A stretch of 64,000 nucleotides of DNA from Hyphomicrobiales bacterium. Lineage in GTDB: Bacteria > Pseudomonadota > Alphaproteobacteria > Rhizobiales > JAJFHB01. Each line of letters starts with the position of its first letter. Within the stretch, counting starts at the first letter, position 1. The translations under genes and the position numbers were made by a program. A model generated the notes under the pieces. The model worked only from the letters and a program-made list of their open reading frames with translations. It searched no databases and had not been told where the DNA came from. This document shows, piece after piece, positions 10,401 to 19,244 of this stretch. Where the stretch lies: the NCBI GenBank assembly GCA_021775755.1, contig JAJFHE010000019.1, positions 80,900-144,899 of the forward strand. The letters are read 5' to 3'.

Positions 10401-11521
10401 TTCTCGCGAGAATGCAGGAGATCCGGTATCACTCGACAATGGATGTGAATGTCACCGCTCCAGTCGATACCGCACCGCAAAATCTGATCGCACGGTTCGA
10501 CACGAGCGTGTTCGAGCTATCCGACGCGGCCCTTGCGGCTGGCGGCGGGAGTTCGCCTGAAGCGGATGTTCCCGAAGGCGGCTCTATTGAAGATATGATC
10601 CTTCAGGGCGCCGCCGAGGAACCAGAGGCGGAACCAGAGATGATCACGCAGGCGGAAAGAACCGTCGAGTTCAATGATGGGGTGTCCGGTTTCGCGCTTT
10701 CATCCAGTGGACGCATTGCTCTGATTGGACTGCCGGACGATCTTTCCATCTGGAATCTGGCCACCGGCGAACGGGTACGGCAGTTGATCGACTACGGCGG
10801 CACACCGACCGAAATCGGGTGGTCGGCACAAGGGCGCCATGCCATTACCGCTCATAGCGACGGCAATATAAGGCTGTGGGATCTGGTCGGCGGCAAGCTT
10901 CTCAAGTCGTTTCAGGCGGTTAACGTGCGTGCGATTCGGTTTGCACCTGACGGCACGCGATTTCTCATGGTCAACGACCACTCGCAGCTTGAACTCTATG
11001 AACTCGAATCAGGCGCCATGGAGCGCCGTTACGAAGGCCAGTATGCAGGAGAAGACATTGCGCTAAGTGCAGATGGCACAATGGTGGCGAGCGGTGGCGG
11101 CGAGAATGTAGCCATCTGGGATCTCGAGACCGGCGAACTGATACGTGTCCTGGTCGGCCATACGAACACCGTCAGGAGCGCCGCGTTCTCTCCTGACGGC
11201 GCTCTGATCGCATCGGGCAGTTCAGATGACACCGTCAGGCTGTGGGACATTTCATCCGGGCAAGAGCTACGCAGATTCGAAGGGCACGGCGATGACGTAA
11301 ACGGCGTCGAATTTACTTCGAGCGGGAAGTATATCGTATCGGCCAGCGACGACGCCACGATGAGGGTGTGGGATACTGCGACAGGCCGGCTGGTGCGGGT
11401 TTATGTTCACGGCTCACCTTCGCAAACAGACGCCGATGGCCCGTGGCTTGCGAGTGATAGTTCCACGCTTGTTTCGACCAGCTACACCATGAAAGTCTGG
11501 AACCTGGACGGGCTGGAGTGA
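7463..11521 (+). CDS. Giant exported protein: peptidoglycan-binding, PAN-like and WD40 domains
   Basis: The protein has 1352 aa. Residues 1-24 form a signal peptide ending near RSAGAF. A PG_binding_1-type repeat lies at about 74-133 (RRVQEALNAHGYAAGTPDGV, then TRRAIRAYQRSIG). A PAN/apple-like module follows at about 150-215, with paired cysteines in LGDCQALCTANPQCRAFTFN and CFLKSG. The long middle part (about 240-1020) matches no family I know. After an acidic linker (EEPEAEPE), residues 1060-1352 carry about seven WD40 blades marked by LSIWNLATGE, IRLWDLVGGK, VAIWDLETGE, VRLWDISSGQ, MRVWDTATGR and MKVWNLDGL. A periplasmic scaffold at the cell wall is the likely setting. The gene is convergent with the RidA gene, three bases apart. 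Confidence 0.85.
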   Translation: MRRYLVISAVLALAATVNVRSAGAFDASDAIRAFGGAASAIINEAARQRREGSASGNSTEPAQQAAQQGIQLRNDRSTRRRVQEALNAHGYAAGTPDGVFGRKTRRAIRAYQRSIGERATGRLTRSQAIQLLGQGQTAGGQSAGSTGGEYELLHNYDLPGNDLAMIRNTDLGDCQALCTANPQCRAFTFNDRADVCFLKSGAGAQVAFSGAISGRRAAGGQVASALAQADAGQTGSLETRAAAGSALAAAQGLGLPAIDGYVANLIGDFNNYDERGNPGRWKLFLDQIILRERPELLESQETVSDFIYTHFSDQEKQDFYATIDPALVDGYSSPSFGQLDIFQKRRGAAVFNTYFNARYAPLAAPLPLPIVTVQRVGIGEYDFDNERFPIGYDNSSYDNSFFLLPENTAKAHANAGLERLPDFINVPEAEAETFWNSLQKAGGGNRRVAYIAVYGALNRFESDVEPSERYSIDEKDIGSLEGLRYLRPRFETEVHRMALFRHAAPGTEHGLTSLIEDYTLQDYLPQIDASDLQAMAEKRDYEGVLSIDVVSQAALVPVIDDYVADTAFVEEYTKTGDRYRSANEFQRDDVLVEEREKVAALRPEADTFWLGGQISLGSYSSDADSFSVQSLSLSTARNPDYYLGEVEITVENLDRFKTLAVSAQAAERAVTQETDRDYNIRVRVRPVAGDFEWKYGDRPLGRLGIEILEMYVLVQKGDDQSQTPFILAHVAPDGGDFTDATATNNPLPAWPERPVLNPDIVGLLTVHAMEDPLPETMLRQLFSDRWMFEKQIGTSVPGQFFDSDVVPSNLTFSRRREEFERWLRLRVQDMPAVFTVHWIGNSVSNDDICHRFTPLEGYSAALQSHMSEAEARRWPEKFRKWVEAGTPRGPSRASPMLFKTHGPPSNEYNYECDPRGREALNDEILIDDEVTRTSALVVDWMPLFMDGRSTHTDTTLASIDIAVDDIELVTNGENAPHVRILARMQEIRYHSTMDVNVTAPVDTAPQNLIARFDTSVFELSDAALAAGGGSSPEADVPEGGSIEDMILQGAAEEPEAEPEMITQAERTVEFNDGVSGFALSSSGRIALIGLPDDLSIWNLATGERVRQLIDYGGTPTEIGWSAQGRHAITAHSDGNIRLWDLVGGKLLKSFQAVNVRAIRFAPDGTRFLMVNDHSQLELYELESGAMERRYEGQYAGEDIALSADGTMVASGGGENVAIWDLETGELIRVLVGHTNTVRSAAFSPDGALIASGSSDDTVRLWDISSGQELRRFEGHGDDVNGVEFTSSGKYIVSASDDATMRVWDTATGRLVRVYVHGSPSQTDADGPWLASDSSTLVSTSYTMKVWNLDGLE

Positions 11522-11524
11522 GAT

Positions 11525-11920
11525 TCAGTCCGGCACCACGGCAGTGGCCTCGATCTCCACTTTTGCGCGGTTTTCGACGAGTGCTGAGACCTCCACAAGC
11601 GCCATGGCCGGGAACACGCGGCCGAGGATATCGCGGTAGGCGGCACCGACACCCGGCAGCGAGGACAAGTACTCCTGCTTGTCGGTGACGTACCAGGTGA
11701 GCCGTACAAGATGCTCAGGGGCGGCGTCGGCTGCCTCAAGACAAGCTTTGATGTTTTCTAATGCCTGTCGTACCTGGCCGACGAAATCGTCCGTTTCAAA
11801 CACTTCCTCGCCGGTCCAGCCGATCTGGCCGGCGATGAACACAGAGCGGCCGCGCGCCGACACCACGTTTGAATACCCCTTGGGACGGGTCCAGCCGTCA
11901 GGATTGAATGTTTCGGTCAC
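11525..11920 (-). CDS. RidA-family enamine/imine deaminase, last gene of the anthranilate operon
   Basis: The product has 131 aa from the GTG at 11920, preceded by GGAGAGAAG. The longer open frame upstream runs into the ligase gene and has no family similarity. The sequence is that of the YjgF/YER057c/UK114 fold (FIAGQIGWTGEEVFETDDFV, QVRQALENIKACLEAADA, VRLTWYVTDKQEYL, and the C-terminal VEVSALVENRAKVEIEATAV). RidA proteins hydrolyse reactive enamines and imines to keto compounds and ammonia. In this operon the expected ring intermediates carry an amino group on a double bond, so a pathway role is plausible (inference). The gene lies 25 bases after the ligase gene. Confidence 0.85.
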   Translation of the reverse strand: MTETFNPDGWTRPKGYSNVVSARGRSVFIAGQIGWTGEEVFETDDFVGQVRQALENIKACLEAADAAPEHLVRLTWYVTDKQEYLSSLPGVGAAYRDILGRVFPAMALVEVSALVENRAKVEIEATAVVPD

Positions 11921-11945
11921 GTTCTTCTCTCCGGTTTTCTCGCGT

Positions 11946-13568
11946 TTACTCCGGCGTCTCGCGCAGGCGGAAACGCTGCACCTTGCCAGTCTGGGTTTTC
12001 GGCAGCGCATCGATGAATTTGACAACGCGCGGGTACTTGTAAGGCGCGATGGTCTGCTTCACATGATCCTTGAGACGTTTGACGCAGTCGTCATCGCGCG
12101 TCACGCCGTCGACCAACACCACATGCGCCTCGACGCGTTGTCCGCGCTCTTCGTCCGGCGCACCGATGACGCCGCACTCCAGAACGTCAGGGTGCGACAG
12201 GAGGGCTGCCTCCACTTCCGGACCGGCGATGTTGTAGCCCGCCGAAATGATCATGTCGTCGGCCCGCGCGGCGAAGTGGAAGACGCCGTCTTCGTCCTGC
12301 GAGAAGGCATCGCCGGTAAGGTTCCAACCATCGCGCACATAAGCCTTTTGGCGGTCATCGGCGAGATATCGGCATCCCGTCGGCCCGCGCACGGCAAGCT
12401 TGCCAACCTCACCACGCGGCAGTTCGTTCATGTCATCGTCGACGATGCGCGCCTCGTATCCGGTGACCGGTCGTCCGGTTGCCGCAGGTTGCGCATCGTC
12501 AAATCGATTGGTGATGAAGATGTGCAGAAGCTCCGTCGCGCCTATGCCGTCGAGCATCGGTTTTCCGGTTTTGCGCACCCAATCCTCAAACACCGGTGCC
12601 GGCAGCGTCTCACCGGCGGAGACCGCCGCTCTTAGCGACGACAGGTCGGCCCCCTCCTCCATCGCCGCCAGCATGGCGCGGTAGGCGGTCGGTGCGGTGA
12701 AGCTGACCGTCGCCCCAAAGGTCTGGATGATTTCGATCATGTTGGGCGGGCTTGCCTCTTCCAGAAGCGTTGCCGCGGCGCCGAAGCGCAGGGGAAATAC
12801 CGCCAGGCCGCCAAGGCCGAAGGTGAAGGCAAGCGGCGGTGAGCCAACGAAAACGTCATCCGGGGTCACGTTCAGGACTTCCTTCGCATAGCCGTCGGCG
12901 ATGATCAAAAGGTCGCGGTGAAAATGCATGGTCGCCTTCGGCTCGCCCGTCGTTCCAGACGTGAAGCCAAGCAGGCAGACATCGTCGCGGCCGGTGTCGA
13001 CCGCGTCGAACTGCACGGCCTTGTTCAACGCCACACGATCAAGCTCTGCATCGTGATTGGCGGTGCCATCGAAGCCCACAACGTTTTGCAGATAGTCGCT
13101 CTTCTTCGCGCAATTGACGAGCTCGTCCATCATGCGGGTGTCGCAGAGCGCGAGTTTCACCTGCGCCTTGTCGACGATCTTGGTGAGTTCGATCTCACGT
13201 AACAGAGGCATCGTGTTGACGACCACGGCGCCCGCCTTGGTCGCGGCGAGCCAGCACGCCACCATGGCCGGATTGTTGGCGGAACGGATCAGCACCCGGT
13301 TGCCCGGCTCAACGCCATAGTCCTCGACCAGTGCATGGGCAAGACGGTTGGTCCAGTCGGTCAGTTCCTTATAGGTACGCCGGCGGCCATTGCCGATCAG
13401 GGCGGTGTGGTCGCCGAAACCGTTTGCGACCATGGCGTCGGTCAGTTCGACGCCGACATTGATGTGGTCCGGATAGGGAAATCCGTCGAGCAGGAAATCC
13501 GGCAATTGCTCGCTCGGCGGCAGGTTGTCCCGGGCGAACGTATCGACATGTGCAGATGGTCCGAGCAT
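11946..13568 (-). CDS. Aryl-CoA ligase, probable 2-aminobenzoate-CoA ligase
   Basis: The protein is a 540-residue member of the adenylate-forming family, activating an aromatic acid to its CoA thioester with ATP. The P-loop-like core LLGFTSGTTGEPKATMHFHR is at about 190-209, the A5 motif IGATELLHIFITNRF follows, then the ATPase/hinge part WNLTGDAF with RADDMIISAGYNIAGPEVE, and the C-terminal catalytic lysine in LPKTQTGKVQRFRL. Overall organisation and operon partners favour the benzoate/2-aminobenzoate ligase branch. Neighbouring genes for a 2-aminobenzoyl-CoA monooxygenase/reductase make 2-aminobenzoate the best guess. GGAGGGATAGGCC precedes the ATG, and the gene starts 3 bases after the dehydrogenase stop. 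Confidence 0.85.
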   Translation of the reverse strand: MLGPSAHVDTFARDNLPPSEQLPDFLLDGFPYPDHINVGVELTDAMVANGFGDHTALIGNGRRRTYKELTDWTNRLAHALVEDYGVEPGNRVLIRSANNPAMVACWLAATKAGAVVVNTMPLLREIELTKIVDKAQVKLALCDTRMMDELVNCAKKSDYLQNVVGFDGTANHDAELDRVALNKAVQFDAVDTGRDDVCLLGFTSGTTGEPKATMHFHRDLLIIADGYAKEVLNVTPDDVFVGSPPLAFTFGLGGLAVFPLRFGAAATLLEEASPPNMIEIIQTFGATVSFTAPTAYRAMLAAMEEGADLSSLRAAVSAGETLPAPVFEDWVRKTGKPMLDGIGATELLHIFITNRFDDAQPAATGRPVTGYEARIVDDDMNELPRGEVGKLAVRGPTGCRYLADDRQKAYVRDGWNLTGDAFSQDEDGVFHFAARADDMIISAGYNIAGPEVEAALLSHPDVLECGVIGAPDEERGQRVEAHVVLVDGVTRDDDCVKRLKDHVKQTIAPYKYPRVVKFIDALPKTQTGKVQRFRLRETPE

Positions 13569-13571
13569 GGC

Positions 13572-14720
13572 CTATCCCTCCATAAGCGACTGGCGCGCGA
13601 TAACGACTTTCTGGACGTCGGAAGCGCCCTCATAGATGCGCAGGGCGCGGATTTCGCGGTAAAGGCTCTCCACGATATGTCCTTTGCGTACACCGTCTCC
13701 GCCATGCAGCTGAACGGCGCGGTCGATAACGTCCTGGGCATGATCGGTGGCAAAGAGCTTCGCCATGGCGGCCTCGCGCGTGACCCGTGGCGCGCCCATG
13801 TCCTTGGTCCAGGCGGCGCGGTAGATGAGCAGTGCCGCGGCATCGACATCGACCGCCATATCGGCGATGTGCCCCTGCACCATCTGCAGCTCCGACAATG
13901 GCGCACCGAAAAGCTCGCGCGATGCGGCGTGTTTGCGGGCCTCGTCGAAGGCTCTGCGGGCAAATCCGAGAGCCGCCGCGCCAACGGTCGAGCGGAAGAT
14001 GTCGAGTACCGACATGGCAACCTTGAAGCCCTGCCCGGCCTCGCCGACAAGCGCGTTGGAGCCCAGCCGCACATTCTCAAAGGAAAGCCGTGCAAGAGGA
14101 TGCGGCGCGATCACCTCAAGGCGCTCGGCAACCGTGAGGCCCGGCGTATCCGCCGGCACCAGAAATGCCGACAGGCCGCGTGCGCCAGGCGCTTCGCCGG
14201 TGCGGGCGAACACGACATAGATGTCAGCGATGCCGCCGTTGGAAATCCAAGTCTTCTCGCCGTTCAGGACGTAGGTATCGCCGTCGAGATCCGCGCTCAT
14301 GTCCATGGCGGCAACATCTGAACCGGATCTCGGTTCCGTCAGCGCGAAAGCCGAGATCGCCTTGCCCGCGCGCGTCGCCCGCAGCCACTCGCGCTGCTCG
14401 CGCGTTCCGAAAAGGCTGATCGCGCCGGTGCCGAGGCCCTGCATGGCAAAGGCAAAGTCAGCGAGGCCGTCGTGACGTGCCAGTGTTTCGCGGATGACGC
14501 AAAGGCTGCGCACATCCAGGCTGCCCGGATTGTCCGGGTCGACGGCCGAATGCTCAAGCAGTCCTTCGTCACCCATCCTTTGGACGAGATCGCGGCAGGC
14601 GCCATCGACATCGCCATGGTCCACTGGCAGATTGTTTTCGCACCAGCGCTCGAGCCGCTCATGCAACATACGGTGCCGGTCTTCGAAGAACGGCCAGTCG
14701 AGAAAGCTTGTATCGGCCAT
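13572..14720 (-). CDS. Acyl-CoA dehydrogenase
   Basis: This FAD-dependent enzyme has 382 aa from the ATG at 14720, which overlaps the hydratase stop by one base (TGATG). The earlier in-frame ATG at 14798 lies inside the upstream gene. Family signatures are present: [20 protein letters not shown] (FAD/substrate site), [18 protein letters not shown], and the C-terminal [20 protein letters not shown] with [18 protein letters not shown]. The catalytic base in this subgroup is an acidic residue in the YEGASDVQ region. It would introduce or act on a double bond in a (cyclic) acyl-CoA during breakdown of the dearomatised ring. It is part of the coupled seven-gene operon. Confidence 0.9.
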   Translation of the reverse strand: MADTSFLDWPFFEDRHRMLHERLERWCENNLPVDHGDVDGACRDLVQRMGDEGLLEHSAVDPDNPGSLDVRSLCVIRETLARHDGLADFAFAMQGLGTGAISLFGTREQREWLRATRAGKAISAFALTEPRSGSDVAAMDMSADLDGDTYVLNGEKTWISNGGIADIYVVFARTGEAPGARGLSAFLVPADTPGLTVAERLEVIAPHPLARLSFENVRLGSNALVGEAGQGFKVAMSVLDIFRSTVGAAALGFARRAFDEARKHAASRELFGAPLSELQMVQGHIADMAVDVDAAALLIYRAAWTKDMGAPRVTREAAMAKLFATDHAQDVIDRAVQLHGGDGVRKGHIVESLYREIRALRIYEGASDVQKVVIARQSLMEG

Positions 14721-15532
14721 CAGTCGCCCTCGAATACGGGTTTTTCCTTCGCCACGAAGGCGGTGTAGGCGCGTTCGAAATCGCGCGTCTGCATGCATAT
14801 CGCCTGCGCCTGCGCTTCCGCCTCGATCGCCTGCTCAAGGCCCATCGACCATTCCTGGTTGATTTGCGTCTTGGTGATGCCGTGGGCAAATGTCGGACCG
14901 GCGGCAAGTTTCTTCGCAAAGCCGATGGCGTCGGCCTCAAGATCGCCTGCCTCGACGATCCGGTTGAAGAAGCCCCAGGCGTGCCCTTCGTCGGCACTCA
15001 TGGAGCGGCCGGAGAACAAGAGCTCCGCGGCCCGGCCCTGCCCGATGATGCGCGGCAGCATGGCGCAAGCTCCCATATCGCATCCGGCAAGCCCGACGCG
15101 TGTGAACAGGAAGGCCGTCTTGGCGTCTTTCGTACCGAACCGTATGTCCGACGCCATGGCGACAATCGCACCGGCGCCGACGCAAATGCCGTCGATGGCG
15201 GAGAGAATCGGTTTTCCGCAGTTGAGCATCGCCTTGACCAGATCGCCGGTCATTCGCGTGAAGGCGAGAAGGCCTTTCATATCCATCTTGACGAGCGGCC
15301 CGATGATGTCGTGCACATCGCCGCCAGAGCAGAAGTTGCCGCCGTTCGACGTAAACACGACGGCATCAACGTCATCGGCATAGACCAACTCACGGAAAGT
15401 ATCGCGCAGTTCGGCATAACTTTCGAACGTGAGCGGATTCTTGCGCTCGGGACGCTTTAGCGTAATGACGGCAACGCTGTCTTCCATGCGCCAGTCGAAA
15501 TGCTCAGGTGTGTGTCCGGCCAGCTTGGTCAT
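14720..15532 (-). CDS. Enoyl-CoA hydratase/isomerase family protein
   Basis: The crotonase-fold product has 270 aa from ATG 15532; the ATGA overlap with the MarR stop and the GGAAGGG element before it decide this start. The oxyanion-hole segments are [10 protein letters not shown] (about 65-75) and [20 protein letters not shown] (about 120-140), followed by [20 protein letters not shown]. The product probably hydrates or hydrolyses a ring-derived enoyl-CoA. In the CoA-dependent 2-aminobenzoate pathway, crotonase-type enzymes are expected after ring dearomatisation; the exact step is not readable. It overlaps both neighbours, so expression should be tightly coupled. Confidence 0.88.
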   Translation of the reverse strand: MTKLAGHTPEHFDWRMEDSVAVITLKRPERKNPLTFESYAELRDTFRELVYADDVDAVVFTSNGGNFCSGGDVHDIIGPLVKMDMKGLLAFTRMTGDLVKAMLNCGKPILSAIDGICVGAGAIVAMASDIRFGTKDAKTAFLFTRVGLAGCDMGACAMLPRIIGQGRAAELLFSGRSMSADEGHAWGFFNRIVEAGDLEADAIGFAKKLAAGPTFAHGITKTQINQEWSMGLEQAIEAEAQAQAICMQTRDFERAYTAFVAKEKPVFEGD

Positions 15533-16005
15533 TTTCGCCCTTCCCAATCGCTTTTAAGATCCTGCAGTGCACCGGTCAGTCCTGCTACCGCCTGCGGGTC
15601 AAGATCCCCGAGCAGTTCGTCTACCCAAGTCTCGTGAACGGCGGCCATCTGCGCGAAATTCTCCGTGCCCGCCGGCGTCAGGCCGACAAGCCAGGTGCGC
15701 CGGTCGCCGTCGCGCTGCCAGCGCTTCACCATGCCATCGGCGACGAGCCGGTCGACAATACCGGTGACATTGCCGTTCGACACCATCATGTGGCGTGACA
15801 GTTCCGACATCATCATGCCGTCAGGGTTGCGGTAGAGCGCCGCCATAACGTCGAAGCGCGGCATGGTGGCGTCGAATTCTCGGCGCAGCCGGTCGCGCAG
15901 TTCCGCCTCGATGAAGCGGGTTGATCGCAACAGGCGGATCCACAGCCGCAGCCGGTCCTTGCTCGCGCCATCGCCGCTGCGGGAAACCATGTCGGTCATC
16001 ACCAT
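15529..16005 (-). CDS. MarR-family transcriptional regulator, probable operon repressor
   Basis: The 158-aa winged-helix regulator has the recognition region [20 protein letters not shown] followed by the wing [21 protein letters not shown]. Flanking helices ([20 protein letters not shown] and the C-terminal VDELLGDL) give the MarR dimer interface. It is encoded inside the operon it probably controls, between the SDR and hydratase genes, overlapping both. MarR proteins of aromatic degradation operons commonly release DNA on binding the aryl-CoA or acid. A strong palindrome at 19116-19142 in front of the first gene is the obvious target (inference). An ATG at 15999 is an alternative start. Confidence 0.88.
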   Translation of the reverse strand: MVMTDMVSRSGDGASKDRLRLWIRLLRSTRFIEAELRDRLRREFDATMPRFDVMAALYRNPDGMMMSELSRHMMVSNGNVTGIVDRLVADGMVKRWQRDGDRRTWLVGLTPAGTENFAQMAAVHETWVDELLGDLDPQAVAGLTGALQDLKSDWEGRK

Positions 16006-16763
16006 GTTTCACCGCCAGACACCGAAATCGCCTGTCCCGTTATGGCGTCCGACCCCGGCCCCACCAGCCACAAGACAGCGGCCGCAACCTCTTCAGGCTG
16101 GACCAGCCGTCCCAGCGGATTGCTAGCGGCAAGCGATGCGCGCGCCTCTTCGTCGCTCATGCCGGTTTTCTCGATGATGTTGGCAATGCTTTCTACAAGC
16201 AGTGGCGTTTCGGTAAAGCCCGGACAGACGGCATTGGCGGTGACACCGCTGCCGGCGGTCTCGGCAGCAAGTGACCGCATGAGCCCGACGACGCCGTGCT
16301 TGGCCGCACAATAGGCGGAAACATAGCCATAGCCTTTGAGTCCGGCGGTTGAAGAGATGGCGATAAGCCGCCCCCAATCACCCCGCGCCATGCCCGCATG
16401 CCCCTGCTTCAAGGTTAGAAAGGCGCCGGTGAGATTAACCGCGAGCATTTCGTTCCAGAGATCCAGGCTGGTGCGCTTGAACGGAGCACTTTCCGCGGCC
16501 CCCGCATTGGCGACAACGATATCGACCGTTCCGGAACGTTCGTGCGCCGATGAGAACATGGCGGAGACGGAGGCTTCGTTGGTAACGTCGCCGGTGGCGG
16601 TAGCGATGTTGTCATGCTGAGACGCGGTTTGCTCTAGCGGTTCGGCGCGCCGTCCGGAGATCGTCACCGTCGCGCCGGCATTTGCAAGCGCCAGCGCAAT
16701 CGCTGCCCCAACGCCCGATCCGCCGCCGGTTACAAGAGCATGTTTCCCTGCGAGTTCAGACAT
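15999..16763 (-). CDS. Short-chain dehydrogenase/reductase of the anthranilate operon
   Basis: The 254-aa classical SDR has the cofactor motif TGGGSGVGAAIA (residues about 12-23), NAGA near 85, the catalytic Ser in ISSTAGLKGYG, and the YCAAK catalytic pair near 155-159. SGRR after strand beta-2 would permit NADP binding. The likely role is oxidation of a hydroxyacyl-CoA or hydroxycyclohexane-type intermediate to the ketone in the ring-degradation path. The gene begins 3 bases after the stop of the monooxygenase/reductase gene and overlaps the MarR gene, so it belongs to the same transcript. The substrate is inferred only from neighbours. Confidence 0.88.
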   Translation of the reverse strand: MSELAGKHALVTGGGSGVGAAIALALANAGATVTISGRRAEPLEQTASQHDNIATATGDVTNEASVSAMFSSAHERSGTVDIVVANAGAAESAPFKRTSLDLWNEMLAVNLTGAFLTLKQGHAGMARGDWGRLIAISSTAGLKGYGYVSAYCAAKHGVVGLMRSLAAETAGSGVTANAVCPGFTETPLLVESIANIIEKTGMSDEEARASLAASNPLGRLVQPEEVAAAVLWLVGPGSDAITGQAISVSGGETW

Positions 16764-16766
16764 CGC

Positions 16767-19058
16767 TCATACCCGCATTGCGCCGCCCTCGCCGCGCTCC
16801 GACAGGCGCTGCAACTGATCGCGTCCTGGACGATAGGGATCCGGCCAGGAGGTTTCCTCATCGCCAAGAGCCGCCGCCGCATGCAACGTCCAATAGGGAT
16901 TGGCAAGGTGCGGGCGCGCCAGGCACACAAGATCGGCCCGGCCCGCCATCAAAATGGAGTTAACGTGATCTGGCTCGTAGATGTTGCCGACGGCCATGGT
17001 CGCCATGCCGGTCTCGTTGCGGATGCGGTCGGAGAACGGGGTCTGGAACATGCGGCCATAGATGGGATCGGCGCGCTTCGATGTCTGGCCGGCGGAGACA
17101 TCGCAAATATCGACGCCTGCTTTCTGCAGAACCCTTGCGATCTCAACTGCCTCTTCCGGCGTCACACCCTCGCCGTCGACCCAGTCAGTGGCGGATATGC
17201 GCACCGAGACCGGTTTGCCGTCGGGCCAGACCGCCCGCACCGCATGAAACACTTCAAGGGGGAAGCGCATGCGATTTTCAAGGCTGCCGCCATATTCATC
17301 GGTACGCGTGTTGGTCAGCGGCGTGATGAAGGACGACAAGAGGTAGCCGTGCGCATAGTGAAGCTCGAGCATGTCAAAGCCGGCGCGTTCAGCCATTTCA
17401 GCGGAGGCCACGAACTGATCGCGCACCCGGTCCATGTCGGCGCGCTCCATGGGCTTCGGCGTCTGGTTGCGTTCGGACCACGGCACATCGGAGGCAGACA
17501 TGATCGGCCAGTTGCCGTCGGCAAGCGGCGCGTCCATTTCCTGCCAGCCAAGCTGCGTTGAGCCTTTGGCGCCGGAATGGCCGAGCTGAGCGCAGATCTT
17601 CGCTTCGGTTTCCGCATGAACGAAATCGGTCAGCCGTTTCCACGCGGTCTCATGTTCGGGCGCATAGAGCCCCGTGCAACCGGGCGTGATCCGACCTTCC
17701 GGGCTGACGCATGTCATTTCGACATGAACCAGCCCCGCCCCGCCCTTGGCGCGTTCGGCATAGTGGGCGAAGTGCCAGTCGGTCGGGCAGCCGTTTTGAG
17801 CCTTGTACTGCGCCATCGGTGACACGACGACGCGATTGGCAAGTTCCATTTCGCGCAAGGTGAACGGCGCGAACATCGGCGCGCGCACCGATCCCTGCTG
17901 CGCGCCCGCCTGTTTCTGGAACCAGGTTTCGGCGCCTTCGAGCCAGGACCTGTCGCGCAGGCGCAGGTTCTCATGGCTAATGCGCTGCGAACGCGTGAGC
18001 AGGGAGTAGTTGAACTGAACCGGACTAAGGTCGAGATACCGGTCAACTTCTTCAAACCATTCAAGCGAATTGCGCGCCGCGGACTGGAGCCGCAGCACTT
18101 CAAGGCGGCGCTCGTCCTGATACTTCTCAAACGCCGCTTCCATGGTCGGCTCGCTGTGCAGGTAATTGGCAAGCGCGATGGCAGAATCCATCGCCAGACG
18201 CGAGCCCGAGCCGATTGAGAAATGCGCCGTCGCCGCCGCATCGCCCATCAGGGCAATATTGCCATGATGCCATTTTTCGCAGAGCACACGCGGGAAGTTG
18301 ATCCACGCGGACCCGCGGACATGATTGGCATTGGTCATCAGGGAATGGCCGCCGAGATAGCCCTTGAAGATCTCCTCGCAGACCGCGATGGATTCTACCT
18401 GGCTCATTTCGGCAAAGCCGAACTTCTCGTAGACCTCTTCGGATGTCTCGATGATGAACGTCGCGGTGTCGTCATCGAACTGATAGGCGTGCGCCCAAAT
18501 CCAGCCGTGCTCACTCTCGACGAATATGAAGGTAAAGGCATCTTCGAACTTCTGGTGCGTGCCGAGCCACACGAACTTGCATTTGCGCACGTCTATGTCC
18601 GGCTTGAACTGTTCGGCATGCTCGCCGCGGGTCTTTGAGTTGAGGCCATCGGCGGCGACGACCAGATCGTATTCCATGCCATAGCTTGCGGCACTGTAGG
18701 CTTCGGTTTCAAAACGCAGGTCCACACCCAGTTCGCGGGCACGGTCCTGCAATAGCATCAACAGTTTCTTGCGCCCGATGCCACAAAAGCCGTGGCCCGA
18801 AGAGACCATCTTTTCGCCCCGGTAATGCACCGCGATATCGTCCCAGTAAGCGAAATTTTCGCGGATCGTGGCGGCGCTTACCGGATCGTTCTGGCGGAGG
18901 TTTTCAAGCGCCTCATCGGAAAGCACGACGCCCCATCCGAACGTGTCATCGGGCTTGTTACGCTCGATCACTGTCACTTCATGTGCGGGATCGCGCAACT
19001 TCATGCTGATTGCGAAATACAGGCCCGCCGGGCCGCCGCCTAGGCACGCAATCTTCAT
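16767..19058 (-). CDS. 2-aminobenzoyl-CoA monooxygenase/reductase-like fusion (salicylyl-CoA 5-hydroxylase/oxidoreductase family)
   Basis: The 763-residue protein is a fusion. Residues 1-380 are a flavin monooxygenase with the FAD motif [15 protein letters not shown] at 5-19, [14 protein letters not shown] near 130 and [19 protein letters not shown] near 270. Residues about 395-763 are an old-yellow-enzyme-type FMN reductase ([50 protein letters not shown]). This architecture is known from the Azoarcus evansii enzyme that hydroxylates and then reduces 2-aminobenzoyl-CoA, dearomatising the ring; automated pipelines often name it salicylyl-CoA 5-hydroxylase/oxidoreductase. It is the first gene of the operon, with GAGAGGAA before its ATG. 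The neighbouring ligase and RidA favour anthranilate. Confidence 0.88.
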   Translation of the reverse strand: MKIACLGGGPAGLYFAISMKLRDPAHEVTVIERNKPDDTFGWGVVLSDEALENLRQNDPVSAATIRENFAYWDDIAVHYRGEKMVSSGHGFCGIGRKKLLMLLQDRARELGVDLRFETEAYSAASYGMEYDLVVAADGLNSKTRGEHAEQFKPDIDVRKCKFVWLGTHQKFEDAFTFIFVESEHGWIWAHAYQFDDDTATFIIETSEEVYEKFGFAEMSQVESIAVCEEIFKGYLGGHSLMTNANHVRGSAWINFPRVLCEKWHHGNIALMGDAAATAHFSIGSGSRLAMDSAIALANYLHSEPTMEAAFEKYQDERRLEVLRLQSAARNSLEWFEEVDRYLDLSPVQFNYSLLTRSQRISHENLRLRDRSWLEGAETWFQKQAGAQQGSVRAPMFAPFTLREMELANRVVVSPMAQYKAQNGCPTDWHFAHYAERAKGGAGLVHVEMTCVSPEGRITPGCTGLYAPEHETAWKRLTDFVHAETEAKICAQLGHSGAKGSTQLGWQEMDAPLADGNWPIMSASDVPWSERNQTPKPMERADMDRVRDQFVASAEMAERAGFDMLELHYAHGYLLSSFITPLTNTRTDEYGGSLENRMRFPLEVFHAVRAVWPDGKPVSVRISATDWVDGEGVTPEEAVEIARVLQKAGVDICDVSAGQTSKRADPIYGRMFQTPFSDRIRNETGMATMAVGNIYEPDHVNSILMAGRADLVCLARPHLANPYWTLHAAAALGDEETSWPDPYRPGRDQLQRLSERGEGGAMRV

Positions 19059-19115
19059 CGGCTTGATTCCTCTCGTTTACGGATTGACGACAGGATGACA
19101 CGTAGGTTTTTTTAT

Positions 19116-19142
19116 TTCAAGTTTAAAATATTTAGACATGAA
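19116..19142. promoter_or_regulatory. Candidate MarR operator upstream of the anthranilate operon
   Basis: The site is an imperfect 27-bp palindrome centred on 19129: left arm TTCAAGTTTAAA, spacer ATA, right arm TTTAGACATGAA. Ten of twelve arm positions are complementary. It lies in an AT-rich tract 58-84 bases upstream of the first ATG of the operon that encodes a MarR regulator, the usual place and size for such an operator. The divergent membrane-protein gene at 19245 could share the control region. Confidence 0.6.
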
Positions 19143-19244
19143 CAGATACCAGCACGGCGCGCCGATGGCGCAAAACTTGCGTGTCGCTTAGGGCTTTGAA
19201 ATGAACGGCACCGCAGCGGCACGCAGCCATCGGAGGAATCGCAC

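Noticed and set aside
11679..12635. 318-residue frame opposite the RidA and ligase genes
   Set aside because: Shadow of the aryl-CoA ligase gene; no ribosome site or recognisable domain.
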